From assembly GCF_963583255.1 (NCBI RefSeq), contig NC_084807.1:13787072-13851071 (forward strand): a stretch of DNA of 64,000 nt. Direction: 5' to 3'. Shown here in pieces: positions 33,298 through 44,347 of this stretch (its first letter is position 1; every line of letters starts with the position of its first letter). This stretch comes from Pyrus communis. Its lineage: Eukaryota > Streptophyta > Magnoliopsida > Rosales > Rosaceae. Below the pieces are notes generated by a model. It was not told the DNA's origin and did not search any database. It saw only the letters and a program-made list of their open reading frames with translations. Made by a program: the position numbers and the translations under genes.

Positions 33298-33488
33298 CCC
33301 TTGCATTCATTCATTCATTCCCCATTCAATTCACATCTCATTTTCATACACAACACACCACAAACACCTCCATTCTTGCCGTGCATATCCCTTCATTTTC
33401 TGCATATTTTCTCTTCATTCCAACCACTCCTCATCCCCCAAAAACTCACCTTAGACCTTGTGCTACAACAACGAAGAAAAGAAGAATG

Positions 33489-33642
33489 CCTAAACGTTCA
33501 TACAATTCAAATTTGAGTTGTTGGAATGTTTAGGTGTTTCTTTGATTTCAATGTTTAAATTCAATTTTCTTTGTTTTGTAATGGAAGAGAAGAGTGCTTA
33601 AACGTTCATACAATTCAAGTTTGAGTTGTTGGAATGTTTAGG
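33489..33642 (+). repeat. Duplicated hairpin segment in C 5' LTR
   Basis: Two imperfect inverted repeats beginning C(C/T)TAAAC and ending GTTTAGG, at 33489-33534 and 33597-33642. They are closer together than in A and L because about 10 bp are missing between them. Confidence 0.7.
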
Positions 33643-34590
33643 TGTTTCTTTGATTTCAAAGTTATGAGGAACTAAACCCCCCTTTAGCTAGGGGGTGATT
33701 CAAAATACATGTTTATGTTTGCAATATGAATTGATTACTTTTGGTTGGAATTTCATAAGTTGTGGATTCAATTCGTTTAACTGTTTGATTGATAACGTAT
33801 TTATGTATGTTCATTGAGATTGCAAGCTTAATTTTCATGCATGAATATGACGCTAGAATATAAGTGAGTTTCACCTAATTGTTATGAACTTATATTCACA
33901 AGTAGTGGAGGTTGCTTATAAACAACCGCGTTAAACGAATTCTTGGCATAAGTTTCATGCGTATTCCATAGTAACGAATGCCTCGTCAACACTTATAATT
34001 TTCATTGAACTTAATGATCTTTGTTGAATGTCTCTATCATGCGTATTCCATAGTTAGGGACTTTGATTAAGAATAATTTGGTTGTAATGCGTATTCCATT
34101 CAATCCAATGAATTTAGGGAAATCTGAAAGTTAATTTAAGCGGACCTAATTAACTTGGAGCATTGAGTTTCACAACTTATCGAAAGACCAACTGAGAATC
34201 AATATTGTATGCAAGTGTAACATGTGTGGAGAAGAACCCCTTGGCTATTCCATCATCCATATTTTTATCACCTTTGTATTTACGTTTTGCCCTTAATTAT
34301 AATCTTTCCATTTAATTTAATCTTGCCCAAACACATTTCCCCCATATTTCATTGAGTCTTAATCATTCGTATTTGTTTTATTTTCGTGTTTTAAGTATTT
34401 GGAGTCTTGTGTACTTGTTTTGAATTCTTGTTAAGTAAGTTAAATGTTTTAAAAGTTAGTTTTATTTATTTGAGTCAAGTATTTAGCATCCCTAGTTAAT
34501 CCCCGGTTAGAACGATCCCTACTTACATCATTACTACAATTGTCACAAATAGGGTTTAATTTGTATGCGTATAATGCTCGCATCAAATTT

Positions 34591-34610
34591 TGGCGCCGTT
34601 GCCGGGGATT
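34591..34610 (+). promoter_or_regulatory. Primer binding site of element C (tRNA-Asp)
   Basis: TGGCGCCGTTGCCGGGGATT is fully complementary to the expected 3' end of plant tRNA-Asp and lies five bases inside the LTR. Confidence 0.92.
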
Positions 34611-34742
34611 GGCAAAATTGCTAATCCCTTGTCTTGAGTCTTGTTTAAATTGTTTAGTGTGTGGCAACTTGTTTTCTTACTTGTACCAAGTCTATTAAGT
34701 TGGTTACTTATCTTGTTTACTTTTGTGTGTAGGTACTAGTTT

Positions 34743-37700
34743 ATGACCCGTAGCTCACAACCTGTTCGTGAGCATATCTCCGACTTTGACGGTGATTTCG
34801 AGAGGACTTTGAGAAGGAACAAGAAATTGCAAGAGTCTAATCCTCCTAGTCCCGAACCTGAAGTAGAAGAGGAAGCCCCGGATTGGGTTAAAGAAGAAGT
34901 ACCAACCATGGCCATGGACAATCGAACCATCAAAGAGCTTTCTGCCTCGGGTTTGGCCAATGCAGCCCCTCTTTACATTCAATACCCCGAGGCTGCCCAA
35001 GGCAAGACTGATGAATTCGAGTTGAAGTCAAGCTTGTTGCACCACATTCCGAAATACCATGGGCTTTCCATGGAAGATCCCAACAAGCATCTCAAGGAGT
35101 TCGAGGTTGTTTGTTCGAGCATGACACCCATAAATGTTGATGGGAACATTCTGATGATAAAGGCTTTTCCATTCTCTCTTGTGGAAAAGGCTAAGGATTG
35201 GCTTTACGAATTGGCACCCGGGACCGTTACTTCTTGGGAGAGCATGAAGAGAGCGTTCTTGGAGAAGTTCTTCCCTACTTCAAAAGTCATTCTCTTAAGG
35301 AAGAAAATTAGCGGAATCCAACAAAGTCAAGGAGAATCTTTTCCGGCATACTACGAGCGTTTTAAAGCCCTTGTTGCATCATGTCCTCAACATCAAATGA
35401 AGGAGGAGCTTCTCCTTCAATACTTCTATGAGGGCCTTCTTCCCATTGAAAGGCAAATGCTCGATGCTTCGGCGGGAGGTGCATTGGTGGACAAAACACC
35501 TATGGCAGCCAAGACCCTAATTGCAAACCGTGCTCTAAATGCACAACAATATGAAGGTGTTGGGCAGAGAGACGCCCCACGGCCACATCATGTAAATGAG
35601 GTAAGTTCTATTTCCGAATTACAATCCCAAATGGCTAACCTTACATCTATGCTGTCGCAGTTTGTGGAGGGCCCCAAAGCGCAGGGAGCTACAATCTGTG
35701 GTGTATGCTCCATTCAAGGGCATCCATCCGAGACATGCCCTCAATTAATTGAGAACGGAGGGTGGGAATCTGCCAATGCCATGGGCTATGGGAATCAAAA
35801 CCAACCAAGGAACGATCCATATTCTAACACATATAATCCAGGTTGGAGAGATCACCCAAATTTCAGATGGAGAGATGCACAACAACCTGCCCAACAAAGT
35901 GGATTCCGACAACCTCCGGGTTTCTTTCCAAGGCCAATGGCACCACAACCACCTCCTCAAGCACAATCATCCCAAACCAACTCAGGTACGTCTATGAATG
36001 ATGATGATAAAACATATCAATTATTAACCACAATGGCGCAGGGAATGCAGAACCAAGCAAAGGAGGTGAATGAACTAAAGAAACAAATGGGACAAATGGC
36101 CGAATTTTTGGGACAATTTCGTGAGAATGGTAAGTTACCAAGCACTACGGTGGTCAATCCAAAGGGTGGCTTCGAATCTGCAAAAGCTATCACCCTAAGA
36201 AGTGGAAAAGAAGCGGGAAGCAAAGCACATGAATCTGCCCAAAACAAGGAAGATGAGCAATCCGACCCCACGGCGAGTGTAGCACCTCCCAAGCCGCAAC
36301 CATCTAAACCTTCCCATCCGTCCATCTCAGGTAATGTTGTCCCAAATGTTGTGATTTCGAACACTAATCTGCCCAATGTTCCTTTCCCTCGCAGATTTGC
36401 ACAATCAAAGAAGGAAGAAGCCGAGAAGGACATTCTAGAGACCTTTCGGAAAGTTCAAGTCAATATCCCGCTCCTAGATGCCATAAAGCAAGTGCCCAAA
36501 TACGCTAAGTTCTTGAAGGAATTATGCACTACAAGGAAGAGGGCGTCACATAAAGAGGTAGTAAGGGTAAGTGAGAACGTTTCCGCTGTTTTACAAAGAA
36601 AGTTACCACCAAAGTACAAAGATCCAGGTAGCTTTACAATCCCTTGTATTATTGGTCAAACTAAGTTCGAACATGCTATGTTAGACTTAGGAGCTTCAAT
36701 TAACGTCATGCCATACTCTATTTATGCTTCAATGAACCTTGGTGAATTGAAAAATGATGGTGTGATTATTCAGTTGGCCGATAGATCTAATGCCTATCCA
36801 AAGGGCGTATTGGAAGATGCCTTAGTGCAGGTGAATGATTTGATCTTCCCGGCGGATTTCTATGTCCTTGAAATGGAGGAAACCACCCATGCTCCATCCT
36901 TGCCGATTCTTCTTGGGAGGCCATTCATGAAGACGGCCCGAACTAAGATAGACGTGTTTAAAGGCACTTTAACAATGGAATTCGATGGGGAAGTGATTGA
37001 TTTTAATATTTCTGAAACTATGAGATATCCCGTTGATGACCATTCTTGTTTTTCCATTGATGTTATCGATTCTTTGGCGCAGGTATACCTTGAAGAATTG
37101 AACGAGGACGCCCTGGAAACAACCATCACTAAGGCCATAGAGCGCAAAAATGAAGGATTTTGGCCAATGCAAGGCCACGGCAAAGAGGAGGAATTCTTTG
37201 CAATGGGTTCTAGTGAAGAAATAATTGAGGTTGTGGCAGCCCTTGAGTCATTGCCACAACAATATGGTAAGGTTCCACTCTCACTTTCAAATTCAGTTTC
37301 CACTAAGATGCTACCTTCTGTTGTTCAGGCACCATCGCTTGAACTTAAGCCGTTGCCGGACCATTTGAAGTATGTGTTTTTGGGAGAAGGCGAAACATTG
37401 CCCGTCATCATTTCATCAAGTCTCACGACAATGGAGGAGGAGAAGCTTGTGAGGGTGCTTCGAGAGCACAAAACGGCCATAGGGTGGACTTTGGCCGACA
37501 TTAAAGGAATAAGCCCTACCACATGCATGCACCGTATACTTCTTGAGGAGGGGACTAAGCCATCCCGAGAGGCTCAACGCCGTCTCAACCCTCCGATGAT
37601 GGAAGTGGTGAAGAAGGAAATAATCAAGCTTTTGGATTGCGGAGTGATCTACCCTATCTCCGATAGCCGTTGGGTCTCTCCAGTTCAAGTCGTTCCCAAG

Positions 37701-40247
37701 AAGTCCGGAGTAACTGTTATCAAGAATGATGAGAATGAGCTCGTGCCTACACGCATTCAGACTGGATGGCGAGTATGTATCGATTACCGGAAGCTAAATG
37801 CCATGACTAGGAAAGATCACTTTCCTTTGCCATTCATCGACCAGATGCTCGAAAGGTTAGCCGGTCATGCTTTTTACTGTTTTCTTGATGGATACTCTGG
37901 ATATAACCAAATTGTGATAGCCCCGGATGATCAAGAGAAGACCACATTCACATGTCCCTTTGGAACATTTGCTTATCGTCGCATGCCATTTGGCTTATGC
38001 AATGCACCGGCCACTTTCCAAAGGTGTATGGTAAGTATATTTTCTGATTTTGTTGAAAAGATCATTGAGGTCTTCATGGATGATTTCAGTGTATTTGGGA
38101 GTTCATTTGATAATTGCTTGGATAATCTGACCTTAATTTTGAAACGATGTGTTGAAACTAACCTTGTCTTGAATTGGGAGAAATGTCACTTTATGGTGAA
38201 ACAAGGTATAGTTTTAGGACATATTGTTTCAGAAAAAGGAATTGAAGTAGATAAATCGAAAATAGACCTTGTACGTCACTTACCCTCTCCTACTTCGGTT
38301 AGAGAGGTACGTTCGTTTCTTGGCCATATAGGGTTCTATAGGCGTTTTATCAAGGACTTCTCCAAGATGTCCAACCCTCTTTGCCGATTGCTTCAAAAAG
38401 ATGTGCCATTCAAGTTTGATGAAAAGTGTAATTCGGCATTTAACCAACTCAAGGAGAAGCTAGTCTCGGCCCCCATTATTGTACCTCCAGATTGGAGCCT
38501 TCCGTTCGAGCTCATGTGCGATGCATCCGACTATGCATTAGGCGCTGTTCTAGGACAAAGAAGAGACAAGCGGCCGCATGTCATATACTATGCCTCTCGG
38601 ACTCTCAATGATGCCCAATTGAACTACTCCACGACGGAAAAAGAACTTCTAGCTGTGGTTTTTGCTTTAGATAAATTCCGTTCATATTTAATTGGTACTA
38701 AAGTAATCGTTTATTCTGATCATGCAGCTTTGAGGTACTTGCTCACGAAAAAGGAAGCAAAGCCGAGGCTTATCCGTTGGATTCTTCTTCTTCAAGAATT
38801 TGATATTGAAATCCGGGATAAGAAAGGAAGCGAGAATGTAGTGGCTGACCATTTAAGCCGAATGATCCACGAGGAGCATGAACATGCCGTACCTATCCCT
38901 GAAACTTTCCCCGATGAGCAGCTGCTATCCATTGAGGTAAGTGAACCATGGTATGCAGATTTAGTGAATTACTTGGTGGCTAAACAATTTCCAAATGAAC
39001 TAAACAAGCACCAACGTGATAAGCTTAAAAATGATGCACGTTTCTATGTTTGGGATGACCCTTATTTGTGGAAGTATTGCTCAGATCAAATTGTACGTAG
39101 ATGTGTGCATGATTCTGAATTTCACTCAATTCTAAGCTTTTGTCACACATATGCATGTGGTGGTCATTTTGGCACACAACGCACTGCCCTCAAGGTTCTA
39201 TAGTGTGGTTTTTATTGGCCGACTATATTTAGGGATGTTAGAACCTTTTGTATGTCTTGTGATCGTTGCCAACGAATGGGTAGCATAGGTACCAAGGACC
39301 AAATGCCGCAAACCCCTGTCTTTCATGTTGAAATTTTTGATGTTTGGGGCATTGATTTCATGGGCCCTTTCCCTCCATCTTATGGTTTCACTTATATCTT
39401 GCTAGCCGTTGATTATGTTTCTAAATGGGTGGAAGCAAAAGCCACCCGTACTAACGATTCTAAGGTGGTTGCAGATTTCGTGAAAACTAACATTTTTGCT
39501 AGGTTTGGAATGCCGAGAGTAATCATAAGTGATGGAGGGTCTCACTTTTGCAATCGGACCATTGAGGCGTTGCTAAGAAAGTACCATGTCAACCATAAGG
39601 TCTCCACACCTTACCATCCTCAAACAAATGGCCAAGCCGAGGTGTCTAACCGAGAAATCAAACAAATTTTGGAGAAGACCGTTGGACCAACAAGGAGGGA
39701 TTGGAGCTTACGTTTAGATGATGCACTGTGGGCATATCGTACGGCATACAAAACACCCATTGGGATGTCACCTTTTCGGCTCGTCTATGGTAAGCCATGT
39801 CATTTGCCCGTAGAGTTAGAGCACAAGGCACATTGGGCCGTGAAGACTTTCAACATGGACATAGATGCAGCGGGAGTTCATAGGAAGCTCCAATTGAATG
39901 AACTTGAGGAGATTCGGAATGAAGCCTATGAGAATGCCCGGATGTACAAAGCCAAGACCAAAGCATTCCATGATAAAATGATTCGAACCAAGACCTTCAC
40001 AGTTGGGCAGAAAGTGTTACTTTTCAACTCTCGCCTACGTTTGTTTCCTGGTAAGTTGCGTTCTAAATGGATTGGCCCGTTTGTTGTTACTAACGTTTTA
40101 CCTTATGATGCAGTACAAATCAAAAGTTCTAGGACGCAGCAAGAATTCAAAGTGAATGGGCATCGATTGAAGCCCTATTACGAGACGTTTGAGGAGCATG
40201 TCGTGGAGGAGGTACCCCTCCATGCCGTGGAACCTAGTCAAGCTTAA
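34743..40247 (+). pseudogene. Gag-Pol polyprotein of element C, one nonsense codon in integrase
   Basis: One phase from the ATG at 34743 to the TAA at 40245, 1834 codons, with a single TAG at 39201-39203 (codon 1487). Domains in order: Gag capsid about 110-260 (MEDPNKHLKEFEVVC), CCHC zinc knuckle at 319-332 (C-x2-C-x4-H-x4-C), protease with DLGAS at 648, RT about 950-1130 with FMDD at 1111-1114, RNase H with Asp1260 and Asp1326, and the integrase zinc region around 1470-1510. The integrase core has Asp1538, Asp1597 and Glu1633, a D-x58-D-x35-E pattern. The stop separates the two histidines from the two cysteines of the zinc region. Element G has a glutamate codon (GAG) at that place, so it is a G-to-T loss. 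Expression of integrase would need readthrough. Confidence 0.95.
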
Positions 40248-40510
40248 ACGGAGGTACCGTCCGGCTGCAAGACGTAAAAGAAAGCGCTACTTGGGAGGCA
40301 ACCCATGCATTCAACAAAGGAAGACTTAGAAAGCACTCCAATTCCAGATTCCTAAAAACTCTTCTCTTTGTTGATATTTTGTTTCTGCCTTGTTAGGTTG
40401 TTTAGTTGTTATTGTTTGTTTGTTTATTAATTGTGTGAGTCTATGATTGTAACATTAAGAAAATGTTTTGTTTATTGATAGGCACTGCTAAACAAAGAAA
40501 GATGGAGCCT
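40248..40510 (+). mobile_element. Spacer between integrase and aORF in element C
   Basis: Contains the conserved post-pol segment GGCTGCAAGACGTAAAAGAA and GGGAGGCAACCCATGCAT, then AACATTAAGAAAATGTTT near 40453 (a variant of the 3' UTR hairpin) and TTGATAGGCACTGC. It has no poly-A tract, unlike O, M and A. Confidence 0.7.
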
Positions 40511-41263
40511 TCACAAAGGGCGTTTACTTGAAGCCCCACTACTGGGCAAAACTCTCGGAGCGGAAGGCATCGGAGCGGAAGGCATCGGAGCGGGAGGCAT
40601 CGGAGCGGAAGGCATCGGAGCAGAAGGCATCGGAGCGGAAGGCATCAGAGCGGGAGGCATCGGAGCGGAAGGCATCGGAGCGGAAGGCATCGGAGCGGGA
40701 GGCATCGGAGCTAGAGCATTCCAGGCCCCAATACTTGGCCAAACGCTGGACGAGCCAGGAAAAATGTGCCTCTGGAAGTAAGCCGAAAGCCTTTGACGGT
40801 CACTTTGCATTCGACCATTGGATTCTTGCAGCTCATCAAGCTTCCTCTTCATGCCCGTTGAATAGTTGTTTGCAAGCACATGCAAACTTCTATTCTCATA
40901 CTTCAGCTGCTTGATCTCTTGCTTGAGACTTTCCACCTCTGCCATCAATGATTCCACCTGACGGGAGCGGGCAAGCAGGCGTTGGCCCATATTGGACACA
41001 GAGCTCGCACACTGAACACTAAGTGCGAGGGACTCTTGAACGGCCAACTCATCGGACCGTCCTGACAGCAGCCTACTATCTTTTGGAGTGAGGAGGTTCC
41101 TAGCTACTATTGTAGCTGTTGTGGCGTCCTCCATCACGGAGTCTTCACCTGTGAGAAGACCGTTAGAAGATAAGAAAGAAGGGCGCCATACGTTACCTTG
41201 ACGCGGTGCGCCCGTATCACTGCTAAGGCTCAATTCCAAGCTAAGGTTCGATGAGTTTGCCAT
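40511..41263 (-). CDS. Antisense ORF (aORF) of element C, EAR-motif coiled-coil protein
   Basis: The longest copy, 250 residues, convergent with gag-pol and 263 bp from its stop. The ATG at 41263 gives MANSSNLSLELSLSS, with leucines 7, 9, 11 and 13 forming an LxLxLxL EAR-type motif. WRPSF lies at 26-30, a coiled coil is likely from about 94 to 166 (VESLMAEVESLKQEIKQL and following), and a small basic patch MKRK is at 138-141. The tail has ten MP(S/P)AP-type repeats, more than any other copy, and ends SSKRPL. No transmembrane or signal sequence is visible, which argues against an envelope-like protein. Possible roles are transcriptional repression or interaction with a host co-repressor; both are inferred from the motif only. 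Confidence 0.8.
   Translation of the reverse strand: MANSSNLSLELSLSSDTGAPRQGNVWRPSFLSSNGLLTGEDSVMEDATTATIVARNLLTPKDSRLLSGRSDELAVQESLALSVQCASSVSNMGQRLLARSRQVESLMAEVESLKQEIKQLKYENRSLHVLANNYSTGMKRKLDELQESNGRMQSDRQRLSAYFQRHIFPGSSSVWPSIGAWNALAPMPPAPMPSAPMPSAPMPPALMPSAPMPSAPMPSAPMPPAPMPSAPMPSAPRVLPSSGASSKRPL
40556..40710 (-). repeat. 15-bp coding minisatellite in aORF tail (element C)
   Basis: About ten in-frame 15-bp units (plus strand: GGAGCGGAAGGCATC with variants) encode the proline-rich tail. The number of units differs between copies: about 5 in M, 4-5 in O and 6 in G. Confidence 0.85.
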
Positions 41264-41370
41264 TTTTCAAAAGTGTTCAAAGAGAAGGGATGGAGTTAAA
41301 TTTCAAAGGGCCGGAGTCGATTTTCAAGAATGGGAATTCTTCAGAGTGTGTTTGTTGTGGTGATCGATAG

Positions 41371-41382
41371 CTCTATAAAAAG
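41371..41382 (-). promoter_or_regulatory. Possible TATA box of the aORF (element C)
   Basis: On the aORF strand this reads TTTTTATAGAG, about 110 bp upstream of the ATG at 41263. The plus strand gives CTATAAAAAG, a better TATA match facing the opposite way, so the direction is uncertain. Confidence 0.3.
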
Positions 41383-42559
41383 CCAAGGCGACGCGTCCAC
41401 CGATTCAAGAAGCCAGAATTTCTGGCGTAATTTAGGCGACGCTCGGCTTTTCAGAAGGCGCGTTCAACTTTGTCAAAAGATTTCTTCTTTTCAGACAACA
41501 CGTGGAGGCCATCATCGCAACTACACATCTTTTGCCGACAAGCGCAAAGTTCGGCGACGCTTTCTCTGCTTTTCAGAAAACGCGTGCAGCTTTGTCAAAA
41601 GGAGCCGCACCCGCACTACTACGTGTCATTCAGAAAGCAAAGGGGCGTCGTTCAGAAATCGAAAGGGCGCCTGCTCAGAAATCGAAGAGGCGTCGTTCTG
41701 ATATCGAAGAGACATTTGTCGACAAGGGTAAAAGAATAGTACCACCACTTGATATTATTTCTATATATGTCGACCTTCGTCTTTTATGGCAAGGCAAACC
41801 TAAAGAAAATGCCCAACTCTTCCGCACCTCTGAGGGCGCTCTCCCAGCAACGCCTTTTGAAATACTCAATTTTTTCTCCCCCAAAGAAGATACCAGAAAC
41901 CTGGAGTACAAATAAGGCAGAAGGAAACGGTCGATCGAAGCATGTGGAGACAACCACAACAAATACATGTGCTGCTTCATTCGCCGTTTCTTCAAAAGCA
42001 AAGGTATCTCATATCATCAAGGTCTAAAGCAAAAGTATCTCATATCATGCTTTTTCCCTGTCCTTTTCTTTGTCCTTGTTCTTACTCGTATGGCAAAGTG
42101 AAAGAAGCAATCAGCCGGCACTTGGAGTCAGTCTTCCGATCTGGAGCCAACTGCCTGGAATCTATTCCTGATTGCTTACCTAGCGTTGCTCTCGAGTAGT
42201 CATCTTCAACGGTTGATACACTTCCAGAGAAGGGACCACTCCTGCACAGATTGAACAAAGAAACAGATAAAAGGGATAAGCTCAGACCTTCGGGGGAGAC
42301 CAAAAGAACCATCCTGCTGCCCAGTTCAAGAAGTAGCACAAAGGAAAATCAACGATGGGCAGAAACCAGTTCAAGAGTAAGCCTGTGGAATCACAAAGAT
42401 CAAAGCCTCAATGAATTCAACAAGGAGAAGATGGAATTTACATTCCACAACCAGATTTGCGTCTCTAAACTCTTCTCTTTGTTATTTACATTCTGCCATG
42501 TTTAGTATGTTTAGTTGCTGTTTTTATGTTTACTTTTGTTTGGTGTGATTTTAAGCTTA

Positions 42560-42579
42560 AAACATTGAGGACAATGTTT
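42560..42579 (+). other. Conserved RNA hairpin in element C 3' UTR
   Basis: AAACATTG-AGGA-CAATGTTT, an 8-bp perfect stem with a 4-base loop, followed by TTAAGTGTGGGGGGG. Confidence 0.6.
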
Positions 42580-42744
42580 GATTTAAGTGTGGGGGGGTAA
42601 CTAATGTTGTTGATACAAATTCGTGAGATTTTATCACCCATAACTTCAAATGTTGTTCCTTACTGTTTTAAGGTGTTTTTAAGTTGTTTTAGAGTATTTT
42701 AGTATGTTTTGTTTTTATAACTCCGAAAATACCATAAAAATTTG

Positions 42745-42783
<39 letters not shown>

Positions 42784-43528
42784 TGTTTTGAAAAGCTTAA
42801 AAAGAGTGTTTTGAGTCGTTTTTGTGTGTTTATGTCTTAGGGTACTTTCCAACACAATGATAAGGATTTGGTTTGTAATTGCATGACGGTTAAAAAGAGT
42901 TATAAACATAGAGAAAAGTTTGATTTACTCTTGGTATATGCTTGGTTATGGTTATAATGTATGACTTCACATGCAATCATAAAAGAAAAATTCGTTTTTG
43001 TAACATGCTTGAAAGAAGGAACTCAAACAAACGCTACAACCCTGTGAGACTCGAGCCATTACTTTCTTTGGAGAGTTATTTTCTGTGATTCTTTGTTTTC
43101 TAAAGTTGTTGCATGATCTCATTATTCCTTGCTCGGTTGCTACTTAGATTGCAATTGTATCATGATAGAACTAAATGCTAGAACTTATATCCGTTTCATT
43201 CAAAGCATGACATTGAATTGCATAACATATATCAAGATGAAGTTGTGTAGTTGCCATCATAGCCAAATAGCCTTACTTCCTATATTTCGTATATTTTGTA
43301 AGTCTTAACCCCGTTGAGCCTCGTTTAGCCTATTTTCTTTGCTAACCACATCACCCCTTACCTAGCCTAGATTAGGACCATCTGTACCCTTGTTCTTGAA
43401 GCATAGTAAGCATAACGGAAAATGAATTCCTTTTGAGTTACATTATGCAAGAAAATGAGTGTGGGGGAGTAAAAGTTTGTTCTTAAGCTTATATATATGT
43501 TTTGAGATTCAAAAAAATAAAAAAAAAA

Positions 43529-43562
<34 letters not shown>

Positions 43563-44332
43563 TGAAAATAAGTAAGAATGAACTCACAAGCGTTGATGGT
43601 TGAAAAAAGGGTCCAAAAAAGTTGAATATGGCCCTAAGTTTTGTGTGATTCCCCCTTGGGTGTTCAAAGTTGATTTTTTTTTGCGTTCTAAAGGGAATTC
43701 TAAATGTCTAATTCATTACTTTGCTCACTATTGCTTAAAGAACCTTTGTTTTCCATACTCCTTCTTTGTTATCCAAACACCCCAAGCCCCATTATAACCC
43801 GTGACTTCAATCTTGAGTGTTATGTATTTCAATTGTGGAGTTTGAACTTGGTATGAGCTTATGGTGTCACTGGTTCTCGCATCTAAGTAGTAGCATTCCA
43901 TTCATGAGATCTTATCTAAACATGCTTATTAACTCCAGAAATTACTTCCTTTGAAATACATATATGTGAGTGTTCGTTTTTATGTTTACATCAATCTTCT
44001 CACATATAACTAGTTTAGGGTGTGTAGTCAGAAAATCTGTGTGAAAAATGAGTGCATATCTTGTAAGGATTTGAGCAAATTCTCTAAGGCATGTTACTAC
44101 ATTCAAAACATGGTTTTAAATGCTTATTTGTGAAATAATATGTGGTGACTATGAGTAAGAATGTACTTAAGTGTGAAGATGACAAAAATCTATGGGACTA
44201 ATGATTTTTAACTTGTCATGTGCATTGGAAATCCATTAGACGATTGTTGGAAGGTGTAGGTTGTGTTTTGTTCGTTTTGTCTAGTTTCGTGTTCTTTTGT
44301 TGTTTTGTTTTGCTCGAGGACTAGCAAAAGAT

Positions 44333-44347
44333 AAGTGTGGGGGTATT
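44333..44347 (+). promoter_or_regulatory. Polypurine tract of element C
   Basis: AAGTGTGGGGGTATT sits directly before the 3' LTR start. Confidence 0.75.

Larger units (their letters stand above)
32556..34585 (+). mobile_element. 5' LTR of element C
   Basis: 2030 bp from TGATAGGAGC to GCTCGCATCA. The U3 carries CACTTATCA-type repeats (32945-33070) and a 21/22-bp tandem array (33077-33249, eight units). TATAAATA lies at 33290-33297. The R/U5 part has the duplicated hairpin (33489-33534, 33597-33642) and the conserved 'GACGCTAGAATATAAGTGAG' region. Confidence 0.95.
41264..44347 (+). mobile_element. Long 3' UTR of element C, including aORF upstream region
   Basis: The part next to the aORF (41264 to about 42260) has CTATAAAAAG at 41373-41382, CACGTG at 41499-41504, ACGCGT cores and 'GAAATCGAAGGGGCG' repeats. 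Further on are the hairpin at 42560-42579 followed by AAGTGTGGGGGGG, an A tract at about 42747-42770, a second G-run motif at about 43457, and an A-rich tract at about 43508-43559. Open frames on the plus strand in the first part are interrupted and not called. Confidence 0.75.

Noticed and set aside
34591..34610. tRNA-Asp gene fragment
   Set aside because: Only the stretch complementary to the tRNA 3' end is present, next to an LTR, as expected for a primer binding site.
39252..40247. Separate integrase gene downstream of a gag-pol gene
   Set aside because: Both frames are in the same phase, separated by one TAG, and element G is continuous there. They are one polyprotein with a nonsense codon.
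40511..41263. Envelope-like third ORF as reported in some Athila elements
   Set aside because: The ORF is on the opposite strand and has no signal peptide, transmembrane segment or furin-like site.
43508..43559. Poly-A tail of a processed pseudogene
   Set aside because: The A-rich tract is at a fixed place in the 3' UTR of several elements (also near 11530, 26570, 47265, 59100) and no gene body or target duplication accompanies it.
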